64,000 nucleotides of DNA from Pseudarthrobacter sp. NIBRBAC000502770 (GCF_006517815.1 NZ_CP041198.1:3100001-3164000); one strand, 5' to 3'. Positions 26,662 to 35,783 are shown, numbered from the stretch's first letter. Numbers and translations: made by a program. The notes: generated from the sequence alone by a model not told the origin.

Positions 26662-27303
26662 ATGGGTGACAGTGGCGGGACCGGTTCAGCGGGGATGAGG
26701 ACCACCGGCGTGGTGCTCGCCGCGGGGGCCGGCACGCGCCTGGGGCTGGGCCCGAAAGCCCTGCTTCCGTTCCGTGGACGGCCACTTGTTGAGGCCGTTG
26801 CGGGAGCCCTGCTCGACGGCGGCTGCCGTGACGTGGTGGTGGTCCTCGGTGCAGGTGCGGCCGAGGTTGAAGCGTCCGCGAGGCTGGACGGCTGCCATGT
26901 CCTGGCCAACCCCGAGTGGGAGTCTGGAATGGGCAGTTCCTTCCTGCTCGGCGACCACGCCGCGGATGCGGCGGATCACCTCCTGATCGCCCTGGTCGAT
27001 CAGCCGGGCCTGACCCCGGCGACGGTTCAGCGGCTCTTGGCCCGGCATCAGCCGGGCCGGATCACCGCCGCCGCGTACCGCCGCCGTGATTCCAACGACG
27101 ACAGCAGCGCGGGCCTCCGCCGCGGGCACCCCCTGGTCATCGACGCCTCCCTGCGCGGCGCCGTGTGCGCGACGGTGACGGGCGATGCCGGAGCGCGTAG
27201 TTTCCTGCGCGCCCACCCGGATCTGGTGGACGACGTGGACTGCAGCGACCAGTCCACCGGCGAGGACGTAGATACGCCGGACCAGCTGGGTCTGCTCCGC
27301 TAG
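26662..27303 (+). CDS. MobA-like NTP transferase
   Basis: A 213-aa nucleotidyltransferase of the molybdenum-cofactor cytidylyltransferase (MocA/MobA-like) group. It has the signature LAAGAGTRLGLGPKALLPFRG near the N-terminus, VVLGAGAAEVE, NPEWESGMGSS, the metal-binding LVDQPGLT and a C-terminal DVDTPDQLGLL. It probably matures the molybdenum cofactor used by the xanthine dehydrogenase encoded further downstream. It starts 24 bp after aceE and is convergent with the DUF222/HNH gene. Confidence 0.85.
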   Translation: MGDSGGTGSAGMRTTGVVLAAGAGTRLGLGPKALLPFRGRPLVEAVAGALLDGGCRDVVVVLGAGAAEVEASARLDGCHVLANPEWESGMGSSFLLGDHAADAADHLLIALVDQPGLTPATVQRLLARHQPGRITAAAYRRRDSNDDSSAGLRRGHPLVIDASLRGAVCATVTGDAGARSFLRAHPDLVDDVDCSDQSTGEDVDTPDQLGLLR

Positions 27304-27364
27304 CACCCCGGCTCCACCAGCAGCAGACCTCGAATAGCAGAGCCGGCCTCCCGTAGCGGCATAA

Positions 27365-28906
27365 TCAGGCGTGGGCACGCAGGAAGCGCGCAAGGGCATC
27401 TTCCCAGGGGGAAGCACCATGGCGAACGAGATCGATGCTGCCGTGCCACTTTCTGTCCGGCCGCTTTCCGTGCGGCCAGTGGGTAGGTTCCCAGTCTTGG
27501 TGTTCGCTTTGATAGTGGCGGCCGGCGGGTGAGGTCCAGCCGGGTGGCTCGTTCTTGGTGGCCGGGGTGGGTTTCCAGCCGGTGGCGTGCCGGAGTTTGT
27601 GGTGCTTCGGGCACGGCTGTCCCAGGTTACTGATCCCGGTGGTGCCGCCCTTGGCCCAGGCGAGGATGTGATCGGCATCGTTGTCCAGGGAGTTGTTGCT
27701 GCACCCCGGGAACGGACACTTCCCGTCCCGCATCCGCAACCACGCCCGCATCGGACCTGTCACCCGGTAACTCGTCCGGCCGATCTCCAACGGGGCCCCG
27801 TCCCGCGGGTCCACCAACACCCGGTAAAAGGACCCCGCCCCGTTTGCGACAAGTTCCCTGGCCATGGACGGCGGAATGGGACCGTAGCCGTCCAGCACCG
27901 CCGGCTCATCGGTCAGGCCGAGCAGCGAGAACACCGGAACCGTGACCAGCACCTGCGCCCGGACCGGCGACGGCACACGGTCCCGGACAGCACCGCCGCT
28001 GGGGCTGCCGCCTGCACCCACACCCCCGGTGGAGCTGCCACTCGCGCCCTCGGTCATACCGCCGCTGCCGCTTGCACGGGTGTCGCTGGCGCCGGTGCCG
28101 TCGGTGAGGATCGCATCGGCGAAGGTGTCGGCCCGGAGCTGGGTCAGGGTCCTGCCCTCGCCGGGGCCCTGCAGGCTACGGGCGGTCGCGGTGAGCCGGT
28201 TCCACCCCGCCAGGGCCTGGTCCGCGGGAAGGCACGCGGACAGCCAGGCCATCCCGTCCTGGTCCGCCCGGAACTCCACCCGCCGCTCCGACACCCCCTT
28301 GGCGTGGCGTGTCTCGATGCTCTCGGCGTGGTGGCGTTCCCGCCAGGTCCGGGCCTTGGCCTTGAACCGGTGCGCCGGCAACGCACCCACCGGGCAGCCC
28401 CGCGCCGGGTCCGCGGCGCCCGGGTCCAGGAAATGGGCTTCCAACGCCGCCGCCCCCGCAGCATCAAGGCAGGCTGTCTCGTCCGCCATCACCACCGCGT
28501 GGCCCCAGGAGATCACCCCGGCCTGCAACGCCGACAAGGTCAGCGGCAACGTGGCAACAACGGCGTGCGAGGCCGTCAGGAACGACGACGCGGCCCGCGG
28601 ACCCAGAGCCAACACGCACCCGATCTCCGCCGCGACCGCCATCTCCTGCGCACGCACCGGCACATCCGGCCCCGCAACCACGTCGGCGCTCTCCGCGTAC
28701 GTCACCGCAGCCCTGGCCTTCAGGCCAGCGAACCCGGCCTCGACCTCCCGGGCACCGGCCAGAATGTCCAGGCACCCAGCCGCCACACCAGCCAACGGAT
28801 CAGCCGCAGAAAACGGCTCCACACCAGCCGCGTCCACCTCAGCATTCAGCACAGCCAGGGCAGCACAGATCTCCCCAAACGCCCTCACCACCGCCGCTTT
28901 CCCCAT
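27365..28906 (-). CDS. DUF222 / HNH endonuclease domain protein (13E12 type)
   Basis: A 513-aa protein of the actinobacterial 13E12-repeat type. The N-terminal half is an alpha-helical DUF222 domain (for example ALGPRAASSFLTASHAVV). A Gly/Ser/Thr-rich linker at about residues 260-305 is followed by the HNH nuclease region CPFPGCSNNSLDNDADHILAW and CPKHHKLRH, with Zn-binding cysteines and the catalytic histidine. The ATG at 28906 is the only start that leaves no unrelated extension. Such genes are often multi-copy and variable between strains. The role (mobile or defence nuclease) is unproven. It separates aceE/MobA-like from the XDH genes. Confidence 0.85.
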   Translation of the reverse strand: MGKAAVVRAFGEICAALAVLNAEVDAAGVEPFSAADPLAGVAAGCLDILAGAREVEAGFAGLKARAAVTYAESADVVAGPDVPVRAQEMAVAAEIGCVLALGPRAASSFLTASHAVVATLPLTLSALQAGVISWGHAVVMADETACLDAAGAAALEAHFLDPGAADPARGCPVGALPAHRFKAKARTWRERHHAESIETRHAKGVSERRVEFRADQDGMAWLSACLPADQALAGWNRLTATARSLQGPGEGRTLTQLRADTFADAILTDGTGASDTRASGSGGMTEGASGSSTGGVGAGGSPSGGAVRDRVPSPVRAQVLVTVPVFSLLGLTDEPAVLDGYGPIPPSMARELVANGAGSFYRVLVDPRDGAPLEIGRTSYRVTGPMRAWLRMRDGKCPFPGCSNNSLDNDADHILAWAKGGTTGISNLGQPCPKHHKLRHATGWKPTPATKNEPPGWTSPAGRHYQSEHQDWEPTHWPHGKRPDRKWHGSIDLVRHGASPWEDALARFLRAHA

Positions 28907-28961
28907 AAACCCATCATGACAAGGGGGTACGACAATCAAGATCCATAACGGAGAATTCAGC

Positions 28962-29615
28962 TCAGGCCGGCATCCCACGCTCCAGCAACTGCTCCAGCCC
29001 TTGCTTGAAACCGGACCTGCCACCGTGGGCGGGATGCCGGATCTTCGGTACGTCCAGCCCGCTCCGCCGCAGGCTGTGCTGGGCCACGTTGCCCACCGCC
29101 ACAAGGGAATCGATGCCGAAGAGAGCCGCAAGATCCTGCCAGAAAGGCGTGCCCAGCTTGGTCTCGGAGGTCTTGGGCGTGCGGTTGGAGGACGGCTTGT
29201 CCGGCTGGTGCGGGTGCCAGGGAAAAGCACTCCACAGCAAAGGCAGAATACCCACCTCTTCCAGGACCTGCCACAGCACCGTAGCCGTAGGTTCCGCGGC
29301 CACCCCCGCAGCTTCGGGCGGCAGCACATAGCCTTTGCCAGGGCCGAAAAGCCCGAAGCTGTTGGCGGGCCCTCCGAGGATGACTCTGTTGGTGAAGGGC
29401 ACCCCGGTAATCCGCATGCCCCGGAATCCGGGCGCCTCCCCCACCAGCAGTACCTTGGGCCGGCGGTCCAGCATCTCCTGCAGGTAGAGCTCCAGGTTGT
29501 GCCGGCGGATAGCATTCGCCGGAACCGCATGGTTGAAGAAGTTGGTGCAGGCAGGCCCCACTTCCACGGCCGCCAGCCGTTCCACAAAGTCGCTGACAGA
29601 GCCGGTCACCGGCAT
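28962..29615 (-). CDS. Uracil-DNA glycosylase superfamily protein
   Basis: A 217-aa protein with the superfamily motif A as VLLVGEAPGFRGMRITGVPF and a C-terminal HP-containing motif B (KIRHPAHGGRSGFKQG). The order resembles the family 4/5-like or MUG-type branches rather than Ung. It probably removes uracil or damaged bases from DNA. The closest neighbours are DUF222/HNH downstream and the aldo-keto reductase gene 17 bp upstream, and both are on the same strand. The cysteines of an Fe-S cluster are not apparent. Confidence 0.8.
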   Translation of the reverse strand: MPVTGSVSDFVERLAAVEVGPACTNFFNHAVPANAIRRHNLELYLQEMLDRRPKVLLVGEAPGFRGMRITGVPFTNRVILGGPANSFGLFGPGKGYVLPPEAAGVAAEPTATVLWQVLEEVGILPLLWSAFPWHPHQPDKPSSNRTPKTSETKLGTPFWQDLAALFGIDSLVAVGNVAQHSLRRSGLDVPKIRHPAHGGRSGFKQGLEQLLERGMPA

Positions 29616-29632
29616 GCTCCCGGGGCAACCGG

Positions 29633-30613
29633 CTACCAGCGCGGGTGGATGGCCTCACGGAAGTAGTGGTCGTAGATCCAGCGGACGCCTTCGTCGAACT
29701 CCTGCCCAACGCTGACCGCTGCCGCAGCAGCGTTTGACTGTGCCTGTTCCACGTTGCGGGCTCCGGGGATCACGGTGCTGACACCGTCCTGCGCGGAGAT
29801 CCAGGCGATGGCCGCCTGTGCGGTAGTGGCGCCCTCGGGCACCAGCTGCTCGAACTCCTTGACCGCCTTGAGGCCCAGCTCGTAGTCCACCCCGGAGAAG
29901 GTCTCCCCGACGTCGAAGGCCTCGCCCTTGCGGTTGTAGTTCCGGTGGTCGTTCTCGGCGAACGTGGTCTCCTTGGAGTACTTGCCGGACAGCAGGCCCG
30001 AGGCCAGCGGAACGCGGGCGATGATGCCCACCCCTGCGGCCTTTGCCGCCGGGAGGACTTCATCCAGGGGCTTGAGCCGGAAGGCGTTCAGGATGATCTG
30101 TACCGACGCGGTTCCCTCGTGGCGGATGGCTTCCAGGGCCTCGTCGCTCCGTTCCACGGACACACCGTAGTTGCGGATGGCACCTTCGGCCACAAGGGTG
30201 TCCAATGCGTCGTACACCTCGTTGTTGCTGTAAACAGGCGTGGGCGGGCAGTGCAGCTGGACCAGGTCCAGGGTGTCCGTGCCCAGGTTCTTCCGGGACC
30301 GGTCAACCCACTGGCGGAAGTTGGCCAGGGTGTAGTTCTCGGGGCGCTGTTCCATCCGGCGGCCCATCTTGGTGGCAACCGTGACACCGAGGCCCGGGTT
30401 GTCCTTCAGGAACTTCCCGATGGCCTGCTCACTCTTGCCGTCGCCATAAACATCGGCGGTGTCAAAGAAGGTGACCCCCGCTTCCACCGAGGCCGCCAGG
30501 ATGGCCTGCGCCTGGGCCGGGTCCACGTTGCCCCAGTCCGCGCCGAGCTGCCAGGTACCGAGCCCGACGACGGAGACGCTGCGTCCGGTCTTGCCTAAAA
30601 TCCGCTGTTCCAT
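29633..30613 (-). CDS. Aldo/keto reductase
   Basis: NADPH-dependent (beta/alpha)8-barrel oxidoreductase, 326 aa. It has the catalytic tetrad segments FFDTADVYGDGKSE (Asp, Tyr), ATKMGRR (Lys) and LVQLHCPP (His), and the cofactor segment STVIPGARNVEQAQSN. The ATG at 30613 starts the canonical MEQRILGKTGRSVSVVGLGTW. A long perfect palindrome lies 19-56 bp upstream, between this gene and the end of the xanthine dehydrogenase operon. The substrate is not predictable. Confidence 0.92.
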   Translation of the reverse strand: MEQRILGKTGRSVSVVGLGTWQLGADWGNVDPAQAQAILAASVEAGVTFFDTADVYGDGKSEQAIGKFLKDNPGLGVTVATKMGRRMEQRPENYTLANFRQWVDRSRKNLGTDTLDLVQLHCPPTPVYSNNEVYDALDTLVAEGAIRNYGVSVERSDEALEAIRHEGTASVQIILNAFRLKPLDEVLPAAKAAGVGIIARVPLASGLLSGKYSKETTFAENDHRNYNRKGEAFDVGETFSGVDYELGLKAVKEFEQLVPEGATTAQAAIAWISAQDGVSTVIPGARNVEQAQSNAAAAAVSVGQEFDEGVRWIYDHYFREAIHPRW

Positions 30614-30631
30614 CCCCCGACTATATGCAAC

Positions 30632-30669
30632 GATGCAACCCGGGGTCAGATCCGACCCCGGGTTGCATC
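30632..30669. terminator. Perfect 16-bp-stem palindrome after the XDH operon
   Basis: GATGCAACCCGGGGTC (30632-30647) pairs perfectly with GACCCCGGGTTGCATC (30654-30669), loop AGATCC. It lies 32 bp past the xanthine dehydrogenase stop and just upstream of the aldo-keto reductase gene. No uridine run follows on the minus strand. It may be a terminator of the U-less actinobacterial kind or a palindromic repeat. Confidence 0.6.
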
Positions 30670-30700
30670 CTGACAAGCGGAAGTGTGACCTGCCACCGGC

Positions 30701-33535
30701 CTAGGTCGGAACGTGGTCCAGCCTGCGCACCAGCCCCGTCTCCTTCAGCCCCAGGTAGAGCCGGTCACGGGCGATCGGCAGGGACGCGAACCGCACTCCC
30801 GTCGCGTTCCGGATGGCGTTGACGAGCGCCGGAGCTACCGGATTGAACGGGCTTTCGCTCATCGATTTCGCCCCCAATGGCCCCATCTTGTCGTTCGTGT
30901 CCGCGAAGTACACCTCGCTGCGCGGAACGTCCGCGAAAGTAGGAATGTGGTACTGACGGAGGATGTCCGTGGTGACCTTGCCGGCGTCGTCCACCACCAC
31001 TTCCTCATACAGCGTGGCACCCAGGGCCTGGGCGATTCCGCCTTCGATCTGGCCGCGGCACTGGCGCGGGTTGACCACCACCCCGGCGTCGGCCGCCTGC
31101 ACGCTTTGCAGGATCTTCAGCTCGCCGGTGCCGCGGTTCACCGCCACCCGGAAGCCGTGCACGTTGAAGGCTACCGAGCGCGGCGTACCACCCCAACGGC
31201 CCTCGGCAGCAAGTTCGACGCCGGCATCCGCGGCCGCCTGCGCCAGTTCAGCCAGTGCCACGGGGGTCCCGTCGACCACCACGGCGCCGCCCTCGAGGAC
31301 GCAGGCCGAAGCCTGGGTCTGGCGGATCCCGGCGGCAAAGGCGCGGATGCGGACAGCCAGCTCTTCCGCCGCTGCCAGGGTCGCCTTGCCGGCCACCACG
31401 GTGCCGGCGGACCCGAATGCACCGGTATCGTGCTCCACCAAGTCCGTGTCCGATTGCCGCACCCCCACCCTGGACGCTTCCGTCGAGAGGGCGGTAGCGG
31501 CAAGCTGGGCGTGCACCGTGGTGGTGCCGTTCCCGAATTCGGCGGTCCCGACGTCGGCCTGGTACGTCCCGTCCGGCAGGAGCCGTACATGGGAGTGGGC
31601 AAAGTGGCCGCGCGGCGGGACAGTGTCGATCATGGACAGGGCGGCGCCTTCGCCCACCATCCAGTCGGGCCCAAGATCGGCCAGGCCTGCATCCCGGTAA
31701 CGTGCCTTGCCGCGGTCCAGGGCGTCCCGGACCAGGTTGAGGCACTGGTCCAGTCCGTAGCTGCCGTAGTGGACGTCCTCTTCCGGATCCGGCCGGGTGG
31801 ACAACATGTGGTCGCCCTCGCGGACCATGTTCCGGCGCCGGAATTCCAGTGGATCCATGCCAATCCCGGCGGCGAGCTCGTCCATGGCGGATTCGATGGC
31901 GAAGATCATCTGGCTCAGCCCATACCCGCGGAATGCACCGGACGGCACGGTGTGGGTGTACACCGAGCGCGCGTCCACTTTCTTGTTGGCGCAGTTGTAC
32001 ACGGCCAGGGATTCGCCGCAGCCGTGGAACATGACGCCAGGGCCGTGGTTGCCGTAGGCGCCGGTGTTGGTCACGACGTCCAGCTCGAGCGCGGTCAGCC
32101 GCCCTTCCCTGCTGGCACCGGCCTTCAGCTTGATGGTGAACGGGTGGCGGGTGGTGGTGGCGGTAAACTGCTCGGCGCGGGTCAGTTCCAGCTGGACCGG
32201 CCGCTGCAGCTTGAGGGCCGCAAGCGCCACGAGGTCCTCGGTGAGGACTTCCTGCTTGCCGCCAAATCCACCGCCGACCCGGCCGGCCACCACATGCACT
32301 TTGTCTTCCGGGAGGCCAAATACCCGGCACAGTGTCCTGCGGACCAGGAAAGGGACCTGGCTGGACGTGCGGACCTGAAGCCGGCCCTCGTCATCCACCG
32401 AGGCGATGGCCGCGTGCGTTTCCAGCGCCACGTGCTGCACCCGCTGGGTTTGGTAGGTCTGTTCGTGGATAAAGTCAGCGGCAGCGAAGCCGTCAGCTAC
32501 GCTTCCCAGCTCCGAGTGGAGTTCCGCGACCACGTTTCCGTCCGGCCGGGCAATGCGGGACGCTCTGCCGTCCTTGTCCCCATGGACCAGGGGCGCGCCG
32601 GGAAGCAGGGCCTCCTGCGGCGAGAAGACCGCCGGAAATTCCTCATAGTCAACCGTCAGCGCCCGCACTCCGGCTTCTGCGGCACCCACCGATTCTGCGA
32701 CGACGGCGGCAACCCGCTGCCCGATGAAGCGCACCACGTCGTCCAACACCCGCGTATCGTCCGGGTCGTCGGTGAAGAGCTCGTGCTGGGCCGTGGAGAA
32801 CAGCTGCTCCGGCGCGTCCGCATGGGTGAAGACCGCCACTACCCCCGGAATCTTCAGGGCAGCATCCGCATTTATGGACACCACCCGGGCGTGCGCGTGC
32901 GGCGAACGCAGGATCTTCAGGTGCAGCAGTGCCTGCTGCTGGTCCCTTGGGAGGTCCAGGGTGTAGCGGGCGGCGCCGGTGACCACTGCCCGGCTGGCAG
33001 GTGCAGGGACGTCGTCGCCCAGCCGGCCCTGCACCGGATCAGGCTGCCCCTCCCCCGCGATGCCTGAGCCCGGCCCGTCGGGATCAGGGTGCCCGGGATG
33101 TCCGCATACCGCATCGCCGATGGCGCGGTAACCGGTACAGCGGCAAAGGTTGCCTTTGAGGCTCCGGGGCAGGTTCTCCTTTTGGTTCTCATCGAACGTC
33201 GCCGCGGTCATCACCATGCCTGCGGTGCAGAATCCGCACTGGAAGCCCTGGCGTTCCATGAACTGCTGCTGGACCGGGTGCAGCTGCCCCTCGGGACCAC
33301 CAGCGGCGGCTGCCAGCCCCTCGATGGTAGTGACCGAGTGCCCCTCGGCGCGGACGGCGGGATAGATGCAACTGTGGACCGGGGTCCCGTCCACGTGCAC
33401 GGTGCAGGCGCCGCAGTCCCCGCCGTCGCAGCCCTTCTTCACGCCGGTGTTGCCCTGTTCGCGCAGGAAGGTACGCAGGCATTGCCCCGGGCGGGGGTCC
33501 GCGCCGGCAGGTGTTCCGTTAATCTCGATGGACAT
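30701..33535 (-). CDS. Xanthine dehydrogenase, fused 2Fe-2S and molybdopterin subunits
   Basis: Oxidises hypoxanthine/xanthine to urate, 944 aa. The N-terminal ferredoxin-type domain has Cys 36, 41, 44 and 56 (CDGGDCGAC...C), then the second cluster domain CGFCTAGM and CRCTGY. A linker at about residues 140-175 leads to the large subunit with VTGAARYTLD, GRVGGGFGGKQE and GAFRGYG. Small and large subunits, usually separate, are fused here with the FAD subunit kept apart. The ATG at 33535 is preferred over a TTG 6 nt upstream; it lies 2 nt after the FAD-subunit stop. Last gene of the xdhC-FAD-XDH order. Substrate assignment rests on context with guanine deaminase and uricase. Confidence 0.92.
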   Translation of the reverse strand: MSIEINGTPAGADPRPGQCLRTFLREQGNTGVKKGCDGGDCGACTVHVDGTPVHSCIYPAVRAEGHSVTTIEGLAAAAGGPEGQLHPVQQQFMERQGFQCGFCTAGMVMTAATFDENQKENLPRSLKGNLCRCTGYRAIGDAVCGHPGHPDPDGPGSGIAGEGQPDPVQGRLGDDVPAPASRAVVTGAARYTLDLPRDQQQALLHLKILRSPHAHARVVSINADAALKIPGVVAVFTHADAPEQLFSTAQHELFTDDPDDTRVLDDVVRFIGQRVAAVVAESVGAAEAGVRALTVDYEEFPAVFSPQEALLPGAPLVHGDKDGRASRIARPDGNVVAELHSELGSVADGFAAADFIHEQTYQTQRVQHVALETHAAIASVDDEGRLQVRTSSQVPFLVRRTLCRVFGLPEDKVHVVAGRVGGGFGGKQEVLTEDLVALAALKLQRPVQLELTRAEQFTATTTRHPFTIKLKAGASREGRLTALELDVVTNTGAYGNHGPGVMFHGCGESLAVYNCANKKVDARSVYTHTVPSGAFRGYGLSQMIFAIESAMDELAAGIGMDPLEFRRRNMVREGDHMLSTRPDPEEDVHYGSYGLDQCLNLVRDALDRGKARYRDAGLADLGPDWMVGEGAALSMIDTVPPRGHFAHSHVRLLPDGTYQADVGTAEFGNGTTTVHAQLAATALSTEASRVGVRQSDTDLVEHDTGAFGSAGTVVAGKATLAAAEELAVRIRAFAAGIRQTQASACVLEGGAVVVDGTPVALAELAQAAADAGVELAAEGRWGGTPRSVAFNVHGFRVAVNRGTGELKILQSVQAADAGVVVNPRQCRGQIEGGIAQALGATLYEEVVVDDAGKVTTDILRQYHIPTFADVPRSEVYFADTNDKMGPLGAKSMSESPFNPVAPALVNAIRNATGVRFASLPIARDRLYLGLKETGLVRRLDHVPT

Positions 33536-33537
33536 CC

Positions 33538-34470
33538 TCAAGCCCCTTTCGAAAGCGTGGTGGGCCCGGTTTGTGCTGACACGGCCCGGGGCGGCCAGAA
33601 GTCGCCGGAGACGGGAATATCGTGGGCCCCCTCAGGCGCCGACAGCTCGGCCCGGATTTCCTCGGCCAGCCGGTAAGTCATGTCGCGGCGCCAGGCAGGC
33701 AGGCCGTGGATGTCGTCGTGGTAGAGCGCCGCCGGGATGGCGTCGTCCAGTGCAGCGGCCAGCCGGTCTGCTTCCGGCACCCCGTCGAAGCGCAGCTGGA
33801 CAGGCCGCCTGGTGGCGGCGGTGACGGTCAGGATCAAGGAGGTGCCGCCGTCGAGCCTTCCAATGAGCAGCGCCCCGGACCGGCCCAGGTTGCTCAGCGA
33901 CAGCCGTCGGAACGCCACGCGTGAGGCAAGGGCCGACGCCGGCAGATGGACGCTGCGGAGCAGTTCGCCGGGTGCCAGGCAGTTTGTCGCATCCCCGGTG
34001 ATGAAATCTGCCACCGGAACAAGCCGGCTGGTGCCGTCCGGTGCGAGGATGGTGGCCGTGCCGTCCAGCCCGGCGCAGAGCGAGATGACAGGTCCCGCGG
34101 GCAGGGAGGTGCAGAGGTTGCCGCCCACGGTGGACATGTTCCAAATCTTGAAGGACGCCACGAACGAATCGCAGCATGCGCGGACCAGGTCCAGCGCGGG
34201 CCAGGCACGGCCGGACACCTCAGGAGAATCGGGCAGGGCATACAGCTCGGCGATGGTGCAGGTGGCGGCCAGCTCAGTCCCGTCGTCGGTGACGGTGATG
34301 GGCGTCCAGCCGGCACCGCCCAGGTCCAGGAGCCGGGTGAGCGGCTGGGGTCCAAAGGCGTAGCTGCCGTACGAGAAAAGGACCGTGCCGCCGGCAAGCC
34401 AGGCATCGCCGTCGCGCCATTGTGCGGGGTCGGTGGTGCGGACCACCGCCTCGATGGTGTTCATGTCCAT
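33538..34470 (-). CDS. Xanthine dehydrogenase FAD-binding subunit
   Basis: CoxM/XdhB-type flavin subunit, 310 aa, which passes electrons from the Fe-S clusters to NAD. It shows the FAD contacts AWLAGGTVL in place of the usual AGGT/TDL region and NMSTVGGNLCTSLPAGP, followed by a CO-dehydrogenase flavoprotein C-terminal domain (RLSLSNLGRSGALL). The start overlaps the XdhC gene by 10 bp, and its stop precedes the XDH ATG by 2 bp, so the three are translationally coupled. Confidence 0.9.
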   Translation of the reverse strand: MDMNTIEAVVRTTDPAQWRDGDAWLAGGTVLFSYGSYAFGPQPLTRLLDLGGAGWTPITVTDDGTELAATCTIAELYALPDSPEVSGRAWPALDLVRACCDSFVASFKIWNMSTVGGNLCTSLPAGPVISLCAGLDGTATILAPDGTSRLVPVADFITGDATNCLAPGELLRSVHLPASALASRVAFRRLSLSNLGRSGALLIGRLDGGTSLILTVTAATRRPVQLRFDGVPEADRLAAALDDAIPAALYHDDIHGLPAWRRDMTYRLAEEIRAELSAPEGAHDIPVSGDFWPPRAVSAQTGPTTLSKGA

Positions 34471-35684
34471 GCGATCTCCTGCGTATCAAGGTCTGTGGGC
34501 GCCGGGGCTGCCGGGTGGTGGTGGATGGTGCCGGAGGTTTCCCGCAGCGGCAGGCAGCTGGCTGCGCGGGTGCGGGCGGCGATCAGTTCCGCGGTGACGG
34601 ACACCGCCACTTCGGCCGGAGTGACCGCACCGAGGTCAAGGCCGATGGGCGAATGCAGCTGCGCGATACGCTCCGGCGCGACGCCGGCGTTGAGGAGCTG
34701 GTCAACCCGCTGAAGGTGGCTCCGCCGGGACCCCATGGCGCCCACGTAGGCAAGGTCAAGGGCCAGCGCCGTTTCCAGCAGGGGGAGGTCGAACTTCGGA
34801 TCATGGGTGAGGACGGCGGCCACGGTGCGGCTGTCCGTCCGGCCTGCCGCCGCTTCCGCAGCCAGGTAGCGGTGCGGCCACTCAGTGACCACCTGGTCGG
34901 CGGCCGCGAACCTGGGCTGCGACGCGAAGGCCGGGCGGGCATCAACGAGGGTCACGTGATAGCCCAGCAGCTTGGCGGCGGGGACCAGCGCGGCCCCGAA
35001 GTCGTTTGCACCGAACACCAGCATGCGTGGCAGGGCGAGCCGGGACTCCACCAGGATGGCGGGCTCCCCGGGATGCCGGCTTTGGCCGTCGCGGTCGGGC
35101 AGGCACCCACCCGTCCCGGACAGCCGGACCAAACCCGCCCCACCGCTGCGAACCAGGGATTCCACATGCAGCAGTGCCTCCCCGTGAAGCACAGCTGACA
35201 GCTCCGGACAGCCAGCCGCCCGGAAGGTACCCGGATCTGGCACCACGACGGCGCCTCCTCCCCCGGCGCCGAGGGTCCGAACCAGCGCCACGGGGTGGGC
35301 CGGGCCGACGCCGGCGAGCTGCAGCAGGGCGGCCCGAAGTGGGTGCGGGGTTTCGCCGGGTGCCGCGGCCGGCACCGGCTGGATGTGGATGCCCAGTTCT
35401 CCCCCGCAGGTGAGCCCGGCCGCGAAGGCGTCCTCTGAACTGAAGCCAAACGTCCCGTGGCGCGGGACGCCGTCGTCCATTGCCTCCTGGGCGAGCGCCA
35501 CCACGGCGCCTTCCACGCAGCCGCCGGAGAGGCTGCCCAGCACCTCGCCGGATTCGGTGACCAGCATGGATGTTCCCACCGGCCGGGGCACGGAACCGGA
35601 CGCCGCCACGATGGTGGCAACGGCGAACTGCCCGTCTGCAAGCCGGTGCAGCCACGGGCCCAGCGAAGGGATCAGGTCAAGCAT
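34461..35684 (-). CDS. xdhC: XdhC/CoxI family accessory protein
   Basis: A 407-aa protein needed to insert the sulfurated molybdenum cofactor into xanthine dehydrogenase. The N-terminal XdhC domain shows SVPRPVGTSMLV and GSLSGGCVEGAVV (conserved cysteine), with CGG at about residue 94. The C-terminal Rossmann part has MLVFGANDFGAAL, VAAVLTHDPKFDLPLLETAL and YVGAMGSRRSH. It is first of the xdhC-FAD-XDH genes. A strong hairpin lies in the 99-bp gap to the permease gene upstream. Confidence 0.92.
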   Translation of the reverse strand: MLDLIPSLGPWLHRLADGQFAVATIVAASGSVPRPVGTSMLVTESGEVLGSLSGGCVEGAVVALAQEAMDDGVPRHGTFGFSSEDAFAAGLTCGGELGIHIQPVPAAAPGETPHPLRAALLQLAGVGPAHPVALVRTLGAGGGGAVVVPDPGTFRAAGCPELSAVLHGEALLHVESLVRSGGAGLVRLSGTGGCLPDRDGQSRHPGEPAILVESRLALPRMLVFGANDFGAALVPAAKLLGYHVTLVDARPAFASQPRFAAADQVVTEWPHRYLAAEAAAGRTDSRTVAAVLTHDPKFDLPLLETALALDLAYVGAMGSRRSHLQRVDQLLNAGVAPERIAQLHSPIGLDLGAVTPAEVAVSVTAELIAARTRAASCLPLRETSGTIHHHPAAPAPTDLDTQEIAWT

Positions 35685-35733
35685 GGCGGCACTCCTTCTT
35701 CCGCGCGGCGGTGGTGTCCATTGTCGGTCCTGG

Positions 35734-35766
35734 CAGGGGCCGGGCCAAGGGTTGGCCCGGCCCCTG
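35734..35766. terminator. 15-bp perfect hairpin between permease and xdhC genes
   Basis: CAGGGGCCGGGCCAA (35734-35748), loop GGG, TTGGCCCGGCCCCTG (35752-35766). It lies within a same-strand gap of 99 bp. It could act as a partial terminator that lowers xdh expression relative to guaD and the permease, or as an mRNA stabiliser. No T-run is seen. Confidence 0.6.
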
Positions 35767-35783
35767 GTGTGGCTGGGGCAAGC

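Noticed and set aside
28907-29587. Upstream extension of the DUF222/HNH frame
   Set aside because: It lies inside the uracil-DNA glycosylase gene in another frame and shows no similarity to DUF222 proteins.
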